Shown: positions 52,168 to 61,308, counted from the stretch's first letter. The stretch: DNA of 64,000 bases from Paenibacillus sp. sptzw28 (GCF_019550795.1 NZ_CP080545.1:1693501-1757500), one strand, 5' to 3'. The notes: generated by a model from the letters alone, not told the origin. Made by a program: numbers and translations.

Positions 52168-52185
52168 ATGCCGGATATCCGGCAT
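52168..52185 (+). other. Palindromic hairpin after ilvC
   Basis: ATGCCGGATATCCGGCAT is an 18-bp perfect palindrome without a T-tract, in the 150-nt ilvC-leuA gap. Another GC-rich inverted repeat (GGCCGGCCGCC...GGTGGCC) follows before leuA. Likely mRNA stability or attenuation elements. Confidence 0.55.
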
Positions 52186-52305
52186 ACAAACTTATATCAA
52201 GGTTGTAAGTAATCCGGATTTCCGGGCCGGCCGCCGCGTCACCTTCGGGTATCGCGGTGGCCGTCTCGCCATCTAAGGATGATTCTGTTCGTGGAGGTGC
52301 AAGCA

Positions 52306-53850
52306 ATGCGCAAGATATATATTTTTGATACGACGCTTCGCGACGGTGAACAATCTCCGGGCGTCAACCTGAATACCAAAGAGAAGGTCGAGATCGCTTA
52401 TCAGCTGGAGAAGCTTGGCGTCGATAGAATTGAAGCAGGCTTTCCTGCCGCATCCCCTGGCGATCTTGCGGCTGTCAATGCAGTTGCGCGGGCTGTGAAG
52501 AATGCCACGGTCATCGGGCTTTCCCGTTCCCGCGAACAGGACATCGACGCCGCACGTGAAGCGTTGAAGGATGCACAGGATCCTTGTCTCCATCTGTTTC
52601 TGGCGACATCCCCGATTCACCGGAAGCATAAGCTCCGTATGGAGAAGGAGCAGGTGCTGGAGACAGCGGAGAAGGCGATCCGTTATGCGAAGCGGTATTT
52701 TAGCAAAATAGAATTTTCACCGGAAGACGCCGGACGGACTGAGCTCGATTTCCTGTGCGAAGTAACGGCGATGGCGATCCGCGCGGGTGCCACGGTTGTT
52801 AATATTCCGGACACGGTCGGTTATATGAACCCGTCCGAATTCGGTCATATTTTCAAAACGCTGAAATCCGAAGTGCCGGGCATTGAAAAAATCCAACTCA
52901 GCGCGCACTGTCACGATGATTTGGGAATGGCGACGGCTAACGCGCTTGCGGCCATTCTGAACGGCGCCGACCAAATTGAAGGCACGATCAACGGCATTGG
53001 GGAGCGGGCCGGCAATACCGCTATCGAGGAAGTGGCGATGGCCTTAGCGACGCGGGCCGATTTCTTCCAGGCGAAGACATCGCTGACGCTGACCGAAATC
53101 GCCAAGACGAGCCGCCTTGTCAGCAAGCTTACGGGCATGGTGGTGCCGGGCAACAAAGCGATTGTCGGGGCTAATGCTTTTGCACATGAGTCGGGTATCC
53201 ATCAGGATGGTATGCTGAAGGAGAAAACGACGTATGAGATCATATCTCCGGATACGATCGGGCTGAAAGAATCCAAGCTGGTGCTTGGCAAGCACTCCGG
53301 GCGTCACGCGTTCCGTGAGAAGCTGATCGACCTCGGCTATGAGCTGGACGATGAATCGGTCAATTCCGCATTCGCGAAGTTCAAGGATCTGGCTGATAAG
53401 AAGAAAGACGTCAGCGACGAGGATATCCGAGCCTTGTTAGAGGAGAAACTCATTGATACGCCGGAAGTATTCACGCTTGAGACGATTCAAGTGAGCTACG
53501 GTAATCAATCCGTGCCAAGCGCTGTGGTTCGCATCAGTATAGCCGAAAGCGGCATTCGGGAGCAGAAGGCGGAAGGCAACGGTTCCGTTGACGCGATCTA
53601 CAATGCGATTGATGCGGTAACCGGCGAAGTCGTCGAGCTTGAGGACTACTCCATCAAATCCGTCACACACGGTAAGGATGCGCTTGGCGAAGTGCATGTG
53701 GTGCTTGGTCAGGACGGAATATCCGCACAGGGTCGAGGCCTCAGCACCGACATCTTGGAAGCAAGCGCCCGTGCATATATCGATGCGCTGAACCGTCTTA
53801 TCGATAAGCGCAAATCGCCGGGACGCCGCGATAAAATGAGCTTGATTTAA
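52306..53850 (+). CDS. leuA: 2-isopropylmalate synthase
   Basis: 514 residues from ATG 52306 (GTGGAGGTG upstream). [19 protein letters not shown] is the catalytic opening, [19 protein letters not shown] the metal-binding HxH region, and the C-terminal LeuA dimer domain (~390-510) holds the leucine feedback site. It commits 2-oxoisovalerate and acetyl-CoA to leucine. A terminator follows, so leuB needs its own promoter. Confidence 0.97.
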   Translation: MRKIYIFDTTLRDGEQSPGVNLNTKEKVEIAYQLEKLGVDRIEAGFPAASPGDLAAVNAVARAVKNATVIGLSRSREQDIDAAREALKDAQDPCLHLFLATSPIHRKHKLRMEKEQVLETAEKAIRYAKRYFSKIEFSPEDAGRTELDFLCEVTAMAIRAGATVVNIPDTVGYMNPSEFGHIFKTLKSEVPGIEKIQLSAHCHDDLGMATANALAAILNGADQIEGTINGIGERAGNTAIEEVAMALATRADFFQAKTSLTLTEIAKTSRLVSKLTGMVVPGNKAIVGANAFAHESGIHQDGMLKEKTTYEIISPDTIGLKESKLVLGKHSGRHAFREKLIDLGYELDDESVNSAFAKFKDLADKKKDVSDEDIRALLEEKLIDTPEVFTLETIQVSYGNQSVPSAVVRISIAESGIREQKAEGNGSVDAIYNAIDAVTGEVVELEDYSIKSVTHGKDALGEVHVVLGQDGISAQGRGLSTDILEASARAYIDALNRLIDKRKSPGRRDKMSLI

Positions 53851-53903
53851 ATTTGTGCTCACCGCTCTGTATGCCGGACTTGGATTGGCGGCGCGCACGG
53901 AAC

Positions 53904-53954
53904 AAAACGCTCCATCTTCTTCCTGAGCGGGAGGAGATAGAGCGTTTTTTTTTT
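53904..53954 (+). terminator. Terminator of the ilv-leuA operon
   Basis: AAAACGCTC (53904-53912) and GAGCGTTTT (53940-53948) with inner CTTCCT/AGGAG pairing and a T10 run. Confidence 0.92.
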
Positions 53955-54004
53955 GTGAATATAAATCTACTTGTCTTTATTATATCTCCTGGCCTATACT
54001 CCCA

Positions 54005-54013
54005 TGCTATAAT
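54005..54013 (+). promoter_or_regulatory. Extended -10 promoter of the two-component operon
   Basis: TGC-TATAAT (54005-54013), no recognisable -35. It lies 37 bp before the kinase start. Confidence 0.6.
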
Positions 54014-54050
54014 AAGAGTAATAATACACACCCGAGAGGATCATGAGCGG

Positions 54051-55412
54051 ATGTTATTTGTTTGGATAGCGCTGTGGACCGTTTCCGTGCTGCTGCTGGC
54101 TGCAAACTGCAGAAATACGGTCGGGCGATGGCTGAGCCTCGTCGCTTTCTGCGGGGGAACCGGTGCGCTCGCACCCGTAATTGAAGGCTGGATCGCAGCC
54201 ATGACGGAAACGGGGCGGATTGACGCCGGGCGCGAGCATCTGCTGCGCATTCTGCAGCGGGGCTGTTCTTGGGCAAGCTACTACGGATTGCCTTATGGCT
54301 TTGTCTGTTTCGCCGCCGCTTATAATTCGGGAGCGCTGCGGGGCAACGTCGCACGATTGCTGCCGCTGGCCGCCGCAATACCTCCGGTCGTGATGCTGGC
54401 GGTTCCGGTCGCGGAGAATACGCCTGTCCATTTTGAAATTCTCGCTATTTGGGCGATACCGTATATGATCGTTGGGGCGGGGCTGCTGGCCCTTAAGCGG
54501 AGTCTCCATCCGGCCGACCGCCGTGCTCATGCAGTGCTTATGGCGGCGGTTCTTCCGGCTGTCCTTATCGCCCTCACGATGAATTATGTGCTGCCTCTCT
54601 TTGGCTTGTACGGAATGTGGCGCTACAACGTGTGGCCGATCGCTTTTGCATTTATCGTCTTCATCGTCGCATTGTTCAAATTCGGGTTTCTCGGCGTCCA
54701 GCTGCTTATAGAGCGGCGACAGCTGGATTTCTCGCTGCGCGCGATCACGAGCGGTACCGCCATGTTGAATCATGCGATTAAGAACGATATCGGCAAAATC
54801 AAGCTGTTCAGCGATAAAATCAAACGCGAGGCCGGTGCCGGTCAGGAGCTGCTTGAAGATATCCGCGTCATTGCCACAGCTGCAGCCCACATCGAGGAGA
54901 TGATTCGCAGCGTGCATGAGCGGACGCAGGAGCTTCAATTGATGCCCCGTGAGATCGCGCTGGCAGAGCTTGTGCGTGACCAGCTCGCTGCCCTGAAACC
55001 ACAGCTGGACGAGCGCATCATACTTGATGCGCAGTACGACGAACAGGCCGCGGCATTCGCCGACCCTGCACAAACCTCCGAAGCCGTGAACAACGTACTG
55101 CAGAATGCTGTGGAGGCTATGCCGCACGGCGGTGAGCTCGGCGTCAAGGTATTCGGGGGCAAACGGGGTGCGACGATTGAGGTCAGCGACACTGGCAGCG
55201 GAATTGATAAAGGTCAGCTGCACAAGGTGATGCAGCCGTTCTATACGACGAAGGGCGGCAAATCGATGAATTTCGGTCTTGGTCTTGCTTTCTGCTATCA
55301 GTTGATGAATCGGCAGGGGGGCGAGCTCAAGGTGCGCAGTGACTATGGAAAGGGAACGGTTGTCTCGTTTCATTTTCCAACGGTAAAACGGACAAAAGGA
55401 GCCAAAGGATGA
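54051..55412 (+). CDS. Seven-TM-type sensor histidine kinase
   Basis: 453 residues from ATG 54051 (GAGAGGA upstream). About seven N-terminal membrane helices (to ~225) would form the sensor. The H-box is LNHAIKNDIGKIKLFS, the N-box NNVLQNAVEAM, with G-boxes DTGSGIDKGQ and GLGLAFCYQLM. It overlaps the response regulator gene by ATGA. The signal is unknown; the position between leuA and leuB makes a metabolic cue possible but does not prove it. Confidence 0.88.
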   Translation: MLFVWIALWTVSVLLLAANCRNTVGRWLSLVAFCGGTGALAPVIEGWIAAMTETGRIDAGREHLLRILQRGCSWASYYGLPYGFVCFAAAYNSGALRGNVARLLPLAAAIPPVVMLAVPVAENTPVHFEILAIWAIPYMIVGAGLLALKRSLHPADRRAHAVLMAAVLPAVLIALTMNYVLPLFGLYGMWRYNVWPIAFAFIVFIVALFKFGFLGVQLLIERRQLDFSLRAITSGTAMLNHAIKNDIGKIKLFSDKIKREAGAGQELLEDIRVIATAAAHIEEMIRSVHERTQELQLMPREIALAELVRDQLAALKPQLDERIILDAQYDEQAAAFADPAQTSEAVNNVLQNAVEAMPHGGELGVKVFGGKRGATIEVSDTGSGIDKGQLHKVMQPFYTTKGGKSMNFGLGLAFCYQLMNRQGGELKVRSDYGKGTVVSFHFPTVKRTKGAKG

Positions 55413-56068
55413 GCGGCGAGCTTATACGGGTAATGGTTGTGGAGGATGACCCCGACTGGCGGAGGGGGCTTACGTCTTATATAAACGGGCAGCCGGACAT
55501 GCGCATTGTTGCGGAGACCGATGAGCCTGAGAAAGCGGCAGCATTGTCAGGTGAAACAGCGCCTGACGTTATTTTGCTCGATATTATGCTCGCTGACCAT
55601 CCGGAAGGACTGCGTCTCGCAGGAGAGCTGTCGGCAGCTTCGCATGCCCGCATAGTGATGCTCACTTCGATGGAGGATAAAGCTTTTGTCGCGGAAGCTT
55701 TTCGTGCAGGGGCCGTCAATTATCTCGTTAAGTCCGACTTCCTGGCCATCCCGGATGCGGTTCGTAAAGCAGCCGCAGACCGGTCTGCCATCGATTCTTC
55801 CGCCGCCAGACAGATGCTGGAGGAGTTCCGCCGCCTGAAGAAGCTCGAACGCGAATATGAAGTGGATAAGTTCAAGCGGCAGGTGACACCGTCGGAGCTG
55901 CAGCTTCTCTCGATGATACATGAAGGTTATAGTCAGTCGCAAATAGCTGAGAAGTCCTTTCTGTCAGTGCGGACGGTTAAAAACCATGTAAACAATATTT
56001 TGCGCAAGCTGGGCGGTAAAAGCAGCAAGGATGCGGCCCGGAAGGCGAAAGATATGGGTTTATTCTAA
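55409..56068 (+). CDS. NarL/LuxR-type response regulator
   Basis: 219 residues. Receiver domain with acidic pair EDDPDW, phospho-Asp in VILLDIMLADH and conserved Lys in NYLVKSD. The C-terminal LuxR-type HTH (~155-215) reads VTPSELQLLSMIHEGYSQSQIAEKSFLSVRTVKNHVNNILRKLG. Partner of the kinase upstream. Regulated genes are unknown. Confidence 0.92.
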   Translation: MSGELIRVMVVEDDPDWRRGLTSYINGQPDMRIVAETDEPEKAAALSGETAPDVILLDIMLADHPEGLRLAGELSAASHARIVMLTSMEDKAFVAEAFRAGAVNYLVKSDFLAIPDAVRKAAADRSAIDSSAARQMLEEFRRLKKLEREYEVDKFKRQVTPSELQLLSMIHEGYSQSQIAEKSFLSVRTVKNHVNNILRKLGGKSSKDAARKAKDMGLF

Positions 56069-56122
56069 TCGCCGGGTTTAGGCCTATATCTGCAACCTAT
56101 AGAAGTCATAGCTTTCATATCT

Positions 56123-56151
56123 TTGTCTTAAACCCGGAAATATGGTACAAC
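56123..56151 (+). promoter_or_regulatory. SigA promoter of leuB
   Basis: TTGTCT (56123-56128), 17 nt, TACAAC (56146-56151) with TGG before it (extended -10). Gives leuB a separate ~95-nt leader without T-box features. Confidence 0.7.
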
Positions 56152-56252
56152 TGAACATAGACTGAGAATCATAATCAAATGACCGTCTGCCCAATGCGAA
56201 CGCAAGCTGAAGGAGACAGGCGGCCGAAGATCAAAAGGAGTGTCCGATAATA

Positions 56253-57332
56253 ATGGCAGACGTAAAAAAAATCGCGGTCATCGCCGGCGACGGAATAGGG
56301 CCGGAAGTTGTGGCAGAAGCGCTGAAGGTAATGAAGAAAACGGAAGAGCTGTTCGGATACCGGTTTGAAACGGAACACGGATTGTTCGGCGGCATCGCCA
56401 TCGACGAGAAAGGTACACCGCTGCCTCAGGAAACGCTCGATATTTGTAAAAATGCCGACGCTGTTCTGCTGGGCGCCGTGGGCGGTCCGAAATGGGACAA
56501 TAATCCGAAGGAGCTTCGTCCGGAAACAGGCTTGCTGGGCATTCGCAAGGCGCTCGGTTTGTTCTCCAATATCCGTCCGGCTACGGTTTTTGACTGCCTG
56601 AAGGAAGCGTCCACTTTAAAGCCGGAGGTGCTTGAAGGAACGGATCTTATCGTTGTCCGCGAACTGACGGGAGGCATTTACTTCGGTGAGAAATTCCGCC
56701 GTGAAGGGGCGAACGGGGAGGAAGCGGTCGATACATGCGTATACAATGTAACCGAAGTGGAGCGCATTGTCCGCCAAGCGTTCGAGATTGCCGGTTCACG
56801 CCGCAAGAAGCTGGCCTCGGTCGATAAGGCGAACGTTCTCGAAACTTCCCGCCTCTGGCGAGAAGTCGTAAACCGCATTGCTCCGGAATATCCGGATGTT
56901 GAGCTGGAGCATGTTTTGGTCGACAACTGCGCAATGCAGCTGCTCCGTCGTCCTTCGAGCTTCGACGTCATTGTAACGGAAAATATGTTCGGCGATATAT
57001 TGAGTGATGAAGCAGCGATGCTTACCGGTTCTATCGGCATGCTTCAGTCCGCATCGATGGGCGAAGGCAGCTTCGGACTGTATGAGCCGGTTCACGGCTC
57101 CGCGCCGGATATTGCAGGTCAAGGCATATCCAATCCGATCGCGACGATTTTGTCCGTTGCCCTCATGTACCGTTTGACCTTCGGTTACGCCGATGCGGCC
57201 CAATCGATTGAAGATGCGGTCAAAACTGTGCTTGACGCGGGTCATCGTACAGGCGACATCGCAGTTGATAAGAGCAAAGCAATCGGAACGGTTGCAATGG
57301 GCGACCTGATCGTCGCGGCAATGAAGAAATAA
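56253..57332 (+). CDS. leuB: 3-isopropylmalate dehydrogenase
   Basis: 359 residues. [20 protein letters not shown], the substrate loop [34 protein letters not shown] and the NAD motif [20 protein letters not shown] identify LeuB rather than isocitrate dehydrogenase. It oxidises 3-isopropylmalate in leucine synthesis. leuC and leuD are not in this window. No terminator was found between it and the peroxiredoxin promoter. Confidence 0.97.
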   Translation: MADVKKIAVIAGDGIGPEVVAEALKVMKKTEELFGYRFETEHGLFGGIAIDEKGTPLPQETLDICKNADAVLLGAVGGPKWDNNPKELRPETGLLGIRKALGLFSNIRPATVFDCLKEASTLKPEVLEGTDLIVVRELTGGIYFGEKFRREGANGEEAVDTCVYNVTEVERIVRQAFEIAGSRRKKLASVDKANVLETSRLWREVVNRIAPEYPDVELEHVLVDNCAMQLLRRPSSFDVIVTENMFGDILSDEAAMLTGSIGMLQSASMGEGSFGLYEPVHGSAPDIAGQGISNPIATILSVALMYRLTFGYADAAQSIEDAVKTVLDAGHRTGDIAVDKSKAIGTVAMGDLIVAAMKK

Positions 57333-57333
57333 T

Positions 57334-57348
57334 TTATAATAATTATTA
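57334..57348. promoter_or_regulatory. PerR-like box
   Basis: TTATAATAATTATTA matches the B. subtilis PerR box TTATAAT-N-ATTATAA at 13 of 14 fixed positions. It begins 1 bp after the leuB stop and ends 19 bp before the peroxiredoxin -35. Confidence 0.65.
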
Positions 57349-57367
57349 GTAAACAATAATTTCATTC

Positions 57368-57396
57368 TTGACTTCGTTACAAAGTGATGGTACGAT
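57368..57396 (+). promoter_or_regulatory. SigA promoter of the peroxiredoxin gene
   Basis: TTGACT (57368-57373), 17 nt, TACGAT (57391-57396) with TGG (extended -10). The leader is ~190 nt and contains two repeat units. Confidence 0.75.
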
Positions 57397-57435
57397 TTTA
57401 ATCGAAGTCACCACGTGACGCGTGTACAAGAAACA

Positions 57436-57576
57436 TAGCGTATGCTTCCAAGCGGGCTATCCGTCTAACAGGCGGGACAAGCCAAGGAAGCTATCGCGAA
57501 AAACCTTAGCGTATGCTTCCGATGCGGGTTTTTCGCTAACAGGCGGGACCAGCGAGGAAGTAGCGCGAAAAATCTT
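57436..57576 (+). repeat. Two ~70-nt leader repeats related to those at 5.3 kb
   Basis: Unit boundaries (TAGC/TAGG) are at 57436, 57507 and 57576. Each unit starts TAGCGTATGCTTCC, pairs GCTTCC with GGAAGC or GGAAGT, and ends CGCGAAAAA-CTTAG. The last CTTAG runs into AGGAGG, the RBS of the peroxiredoxin gene. Each has a short frame starting ATG-CTT-CC (8 codons plus stop: 57442-57468 and 57513-57539). The units have diverged from each other but keep the stem, with a G-U pair in one. Confidence 0.8.
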
Positions 57577-57590
57577 AGGAGGTACTCATT

Positions 57591-58139
57591 ATGGCAGAAC
57601 GTTTAGTAGGTCGTCCGGCTCCCGATTTCACGATGGATACGGTAACGGGCAACGGTCAAGATTTCAGCAAGGCATCGCTTTCCGATTACAAAGGCAAATG
57701 GCTTGTACTTTTCTTCTACCCGCTTGATTTCACATTTGTATGCCCGACGGAAATTACTGCACTTAGTGAAGCAGCCGGCCAGTTCAACAAGCTGAACACC
57801 GAAATCCTGGGCGTCAGCGTAGACAGCATCTATAGCCACCGCGCATGGATCAATACGCCGGTGAACGACAACGGTCTTGGCCAATTAAACTTCCCGCTTG
57901 CCGCGGATATCACGAAAAGCGTCGCTCGCGATTACGGTGTTCTGATTGAAGAAGAAGGCATCGCGCTCCGCGGCCTGTACATCATTGACCCGGAAGGCGA
58001 AGTCAAATATCAAGTCGTGAACGACAATAATGTCGGCCGCAGCGTGGAAGAAACGCTTCGCGTACTGCAGGCTCTGCAGTCCGGCGGACTGTGCCCGATC
58101 AACTGGAAACCAGGCGACAAGCACCTGGTTGCTAAGTAA
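57591..58139 (+). CDS. Typical 2-Cys peroxiredoxin (AhpC/Prx type)
   Basis: 182 residues. Peroxidatic Cys is in YPLDFTFVCPTEI (~Cys51) and resolving Cys in SGGLCPINWKPG (~Cys169). It reduces H2O2 and organic peroxides using a thioredoxin- or AhpF-type reductant; no ahpF is adjacent. Strong RBS AGGAGG provided by the end of the leader repeat. The PerR-like box suggests peroxide-inducible expression. Confidence 0.94.
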   Translation: MAERLVGRPAPDFTMDTVTGNGQDFSKASLSDYKGKWLVLFFYPLDFTFVCPTEITALSEAAGQFNKLNTEILGVSVDSIYSHRAWINTPVNDNGLGQLNFPLAADITKSVARDYGVLIEEEGIALRGLYIIDPEGEVKYQVVNDNNVGRSVEETLRVLQALQSGGLCPINWKPGDKHLVAK

Positions 58140-58161
58140 AAGTTTCTAAATCAAGTCTTAA

Positions 58162-58194
58162 AACCCGGAACCTGTCAAGGCTTCCGGGTTTTTC
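58162..58194 (+). terminator. Terminator of the peroxiredoxin gene
   Basis: AACCCGGAA (58162-58170) and TTCCGGGTT (58182-58190), then TTTC. Confidence 0.92.
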
Positions 58195-58309
58195 TATTCT
58201 GCATTTAAACTTATCCGGCAGGAATTTTGCGTGGAGACGGCGAATAAGTTATAAAGGTTTCAATCAGAGTTCAGACCGGTTAATGTGCGGTAAGGAGGGA
58301 GGGACTGTC

Positions 58310-58735
58310 ATGAGCTTCTGCTGTGGTGCAAGCATGATTGGCACGAATGGGACATTAAAGCATTTTCGTACACATATTCATAACGTTCCTATTCTGTTCT
58401 GTCCGGTATGCCATAAAATCGAAATTCATCATATGATTGAGAATGAATACGAAATATTGGCTGAATACGCACACGGCGACGGTGCCTCCGAAGTCGATTT
58501 TCTCGAATATGTGGAGCAGGAAGGCAAAAACCTGTTCGAGAATTGCGTAAATAACGAGAATGAAGATCCGATGGATGTTGTTCTTAACCAAATTGATATG
58601 GCGCTCGACTTGCTTTGCTTTTGCAAGCAGATCGGCGACGAGGCTTGGGAAACGGATTTGAAACGAAGGCTCGGAGTGTTGAGTCAGCGCAGGAACAAGC
58701 TTCGACAACGGCGAACCTCTGAAGGTTATTGTTAA
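58310..58735 (+). CDS. Small CxxC protein of unknown function
   Basis: 141 residues from ATG 58310 (GGAGGGAGGG upstream). SFCCGA (4 residues in) and ILFCPVCHKIEIHHMIENEYEI look like a zinc-binding pair. A long acidic helical part follows (YAHGDGASEVDFLEYVEQEGK) and the tail is basic. No catalytic motif recognised. It has its own terminator and lies directly upstream of sigI, but is not part of that operon. Confidence 0.7.
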   Translation: MSFCCGASMIGTNGTLKHFRTHIHNVPILFCPVCHKIEIHHMIENEYEILAEYAHGDGASEVDFLEYVEQEGKNLFENCVNNENEDPMDVVLNQIDMALDLLCFCKQIGDEAWETDLKRRLGVLSQRRNKLRQRRTSEGYC

Positions 58736-58744
58736 TGGGTGCAT

Positions 58745-58770
58745 GCCTCCTGCTGAAGGAGGCCTTTTTT
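58745..58770 (+). terminator. Terminator
   Basis: GCCTCC (58745-58750), 7-nt loop, GGAGGC (58758-58763), then CTTTTTTC. Confidence 0.9.
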
Positions 58771-58788
58771 CTTGTTGGGACGGTATAT

Positions 58789-58817
58789 ACCCCCTAAAGC
58801 GTGTTAGACAGCACGAA
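58789..58817 (+). promoter_or_regulatory. SigI-type promoter (autoregulation)
   Basis: ACCCCC-TAAA (ACCCCC at 58789-58794) and CGAA (58814-58817), 19 nt between, match the ACCCCC/CGAA elements known for SigI promoters. It lies 25-50 bp before sigI, where autoregulation is expected. Confidence 0.6.
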
Positions 58818-58841
58818 CTATGTTGATGTGAGGTGGAATGG

Positions 58842-59663
58842 TTGCTACTCGTACTGTTCAAACGATTTTTCGGCAAGCATGAATCGGCCTTACCCGCACC
58901 GAGTGAGAAGCGCGGCACACCTGAGCAGGTGGTTGAACTTATCCGTGCAGGCCAAGCCTCGCGAGATGATTTCATCGCCGCATATAAGCCTTATATCGCG
59001 AAGGTAACGAGCCGATTTTGTAAACGGTATATCGATCCTTCTCAAGATGACGAGTTCAGCATTGCGCTCAGCGCGTTCGATGAAGCGATCGCACAATATG
59101 CAAGCCATGCAGGAAAATCGTTTCTCGGCTTTGCCGAAACGGTCATTCGGCGGAGGCTTATTGACTATGTGCGAAAAGAGCAGCGTCATTCGAATACTGT
59201 TCCATACAGCGCTTTCGATATGGTGGATGAAGAAGAGCAGGCGGTCAATCCGATTGAAACGCAGGAAGCAATTCATCGTTATCAAATATCTCAGGAAGCG
59301 GATGCAAGAAGGCTGGAAATCGCCGACTATAATATCTGCTTAGGCAGATATGGAATTACTTTCGCCGAACTGCCCGAATTGTCGCCCAAGCATGCAGATT
59401 CCCGGCAGCTGCTGGTCTCAATAGGCTACACCCTTGCATCTGTAACAACCATGTTCGAAACGTTGGAATCTACGCAAAAGCTGCCGATCAAAGAGCTTTG
59501 CGAAGTAGCGGGCGTCTCAAGGAAAACGATTGAACGAAACCGGAAATATTTAATAGCTGTAGCTTTATTATATAACGGGGATTATCCGCATTTGCAGCAA
59601 TATTTGAAGCCTGTGCTTTCCTTGCAAACGGATGAAGCTGAAGCGGAAGGAGTGAGAGCATGA
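58842..59663 (+). CDS. sigI: RNA polymerase sigma factor SigI
   Basis: 273 residues from TTG 58842 (GAGGTGG 5 nt upstream; a GTG at 58833 is an alternative). Sigma-70 region 2 is in SQDDEFSIALSAFDEAIAQYASHAGKSFLGFAETVIRRRLIDYVRKEQRH, and the C-terminal domain has LPIKELCEVAGVSRKTIERNRKYLIAVALLYNGDYPHL, the SigI family signature. In Bacillus SigI responds to heat; in Clostridium its relatives sense polysaccharides. Coupled to rsgI by an ATGA overlap. Confidence 0.93.
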   Translation: MLLVLFKRFFGKHESALPAPSEKRGTPEQVVELIRAGQASRDDFIAAYKPYIAKVTSRFCKRYIDPSQDDEFSIALSAFDEAIAQYASHAGKSFLGFAETVIRRRLIDYVRKEQRHSNTVPYSAFDMVDEEEQAVNPIETQEAIHRYQISQEADARRLEIADYNICLGRYGITFAELPELSPKHADSRQLLVSIGYTLASVTTMFETLESTQKLPIKELCEVAGVSRKTIERNRKYLIAVALLYNGDYPHLQQYLKPVLSLQTDEAEAEGVRA

Positions 59664-61159
59664 ATCGTGGAATCGTAATTGAGATTGGCAAACGCCATGC
59701 CATCGTACTGACCCCGGACGGCCAATTTCGCAAAGTGCCCGCAAGGCGCAATACGGCTGTCGGAGAAGAAATCAATTTCAGCCAGCGGGAATTGGCGCGT
59801 CCGCGCGGCCTGTACAGTATTGGCATTGCCGCCGCTGCAGTCATGCTTCTCCTCTTCATACCGTTTCTGATGAAGCAGTATGGCACGCAAAAGCCGGTCG
59901 CCGCATATCTGACAATGGATATTAATCCAAGCGTCGAACTTGGTGTGGACGATACCGACCGGGTGGTAGAGCTGCGAGCTTTGAATAAAGACGGTGCAGC
60001 TGTTATATCCAGCGTGAAATTCAAGGGATTGCCCGTAGACCAAGTGGCAGGTCAGATAATAGAGCATGTCGAGGCAGGTCCCTACTTGAAGAGCGGAGAA
60101 GGGGATATCGTAATTACCAGTGTTCTGATCAAGGCGGACAGTGCTCCCGGATACGAATCTCAATTGACGGCTCGAGTCGATGCCGCCGTTCGTAAAGTGC
60201 TGGCGAAATCAGACAAAAGAGCGGGCGGCAGCATAGTCGTAACCACGTTATCCGCGCCGAAAGAGGTACGGGACGAAGCGAATGTTAAGGGGCTCTCCGC
60301 CGGGAAAATGACTGTTTATCTGTTGGCCAAAAGCCAAGGCCGCGACGTGTCGATTGAGCAGCTTAAGACTGAGTCGATTCACCAAACTGTGCAGGCTTGG
60401 GGCGGGTTGGACGCCATTGTCAGCGATTCTAAAATCAACGGAACCGATAAAGAAAAGCAGGATGAGAGACAGAAGGAGCAGCTGAAGCAGCTTTTGAAAG
60501 AAGATAAGAAGGCAGCTGCGATTAGTCCGGCGAAGGATGATGAAAAGGACAACGGGAAAAAGGATAACGATCCAAATACGGACGATAAGAAAAATAACGG
60601 CAGTACGGATAAAGCAAAGAACAATAGCGGTAAAGCATCCGGCGGCCAAGGCGAGAAGAAAGGTGACGGTCAAATCAAGAAACCGGATTTGCTCGGGAAT
60701 ACCGATCCCAAGTCAAAGGATGATGGACAAAAGCCCGGAAGGAACAAGGCGGAAGACGCGGTCCCCGGGCAAAATCAATCTGATGATAAAGAAGCAAAAG
60801 GGAACGGAAACTCTAAGAATCCAAGGGCCGGACTTAACACGCCGCCCCAAAAGATGCCCGATCCTGGTCCGGGGGATGCGGCTAAAGAAAGGGATAAGCA
60901 GCAAGGGAATCCGAGTAACAAGGAGCCATCAAGCGGACAAAATTCCGGTTCCATCCCTGATAAAGAATCTCCCGGTAAGCAAAAAGGATCTTCAGAACAG
61001 AATAATAACAACGCGCTAAGCGGGCAGGGAATTGTCAAAAACGATTCCAATGGCCGCGATATTCAGCTTTCACCGGATAATAGCAGCTCTGGTGCTGACG
61101 AGAATAAAGATCAAAAAAAGGGTCAGACGGCTGCACAAAAAGGGAAAGAATCAGAATGA
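59660..61159 (+). CDS. rsgI: Anti-sigma-I factor RsgI with long disordered tail
   Basis: 499 residues. Cytoplasmic RsgI_N domain 1-50 (MNRGIVIEIGKRHAIVLTPD), a membrane helix (about 54-74), then an extracellular domain (~80-265) with YLTMDINPSVELGVDD, where N-P is the conserved autoproteolysis site of RsgI proteins. From ~270 onward the chain is low-complexity, rich in Lys, Asp, Asn, Gly and Ser. There is no carbohydrate-binding module. It holds SigI until regulated proteolysis. Confidence 0.9.
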   Translation: MNRGIVIEIGKRHAIVLTPDGQFRKVPARRNTAVGEEINFSQRELARPRGLYSIGIAAAAVMLLLFIPFLMKQYGTQKPVAAYLTMDINPSVELGVDDTDRVVELRALNKDGAAVISSVKFKGLPVDQVAGQIIEHVEAGPYLKSGEGDIVITSVLIKADSAPGYESQLTARVDAAVRKVLAKSDKRAGGSIVVTTLSAPKEVRDEANVKGLSAGKMTVYLLAKSQGRDVSIEQLKTESIHQTVQAWGGLDAIVSDSKINGTDKEKQDERQKEQLKQLLKEDKKAAAISPAKDDEKDNGKKDNDPNTDDKKNNGSTDKAKNNSGKASGGQGEKKGDGQIKKPDLLGNTDPKSKDDGQKPGRNKAEDAVPGQNQSDDKEAKGNGNSKNPRAGLNTPPQKMPDPGPGDAAKERDKQQGNPSNKEPSSGQNSGSIPDKESPGKQKGSSEQNNNNALSGQGIVKNDSNGRDIQLSPDNSSSGADENKDQKKGQTAAQKGKESE

Positions 61160-61205
61160 GTAAAAAGTGCTATTAAGACGCAACATTTTTCGACAGGATC
61201 TCCTG

Positions 61206-61235
61206 TTGACATTAATTAGGAGCAGTCACTATGAT
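61206..61235 (+). promoter_or_regulatory. SigA promoter of the RsbT-like/kinase operon
   Basis: TTGACA (61206-61211), 18 nt, TATGAT (61230-61235). Confidence 0.75.
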
Positions 61236-61308
61236 AAGTGTATGTAAGCGTTCCCTACTTGAAAGAAGAGATAAGAGCGGGCATTAAGAGCGGAGGCGAA
61301 TAAGCAAA

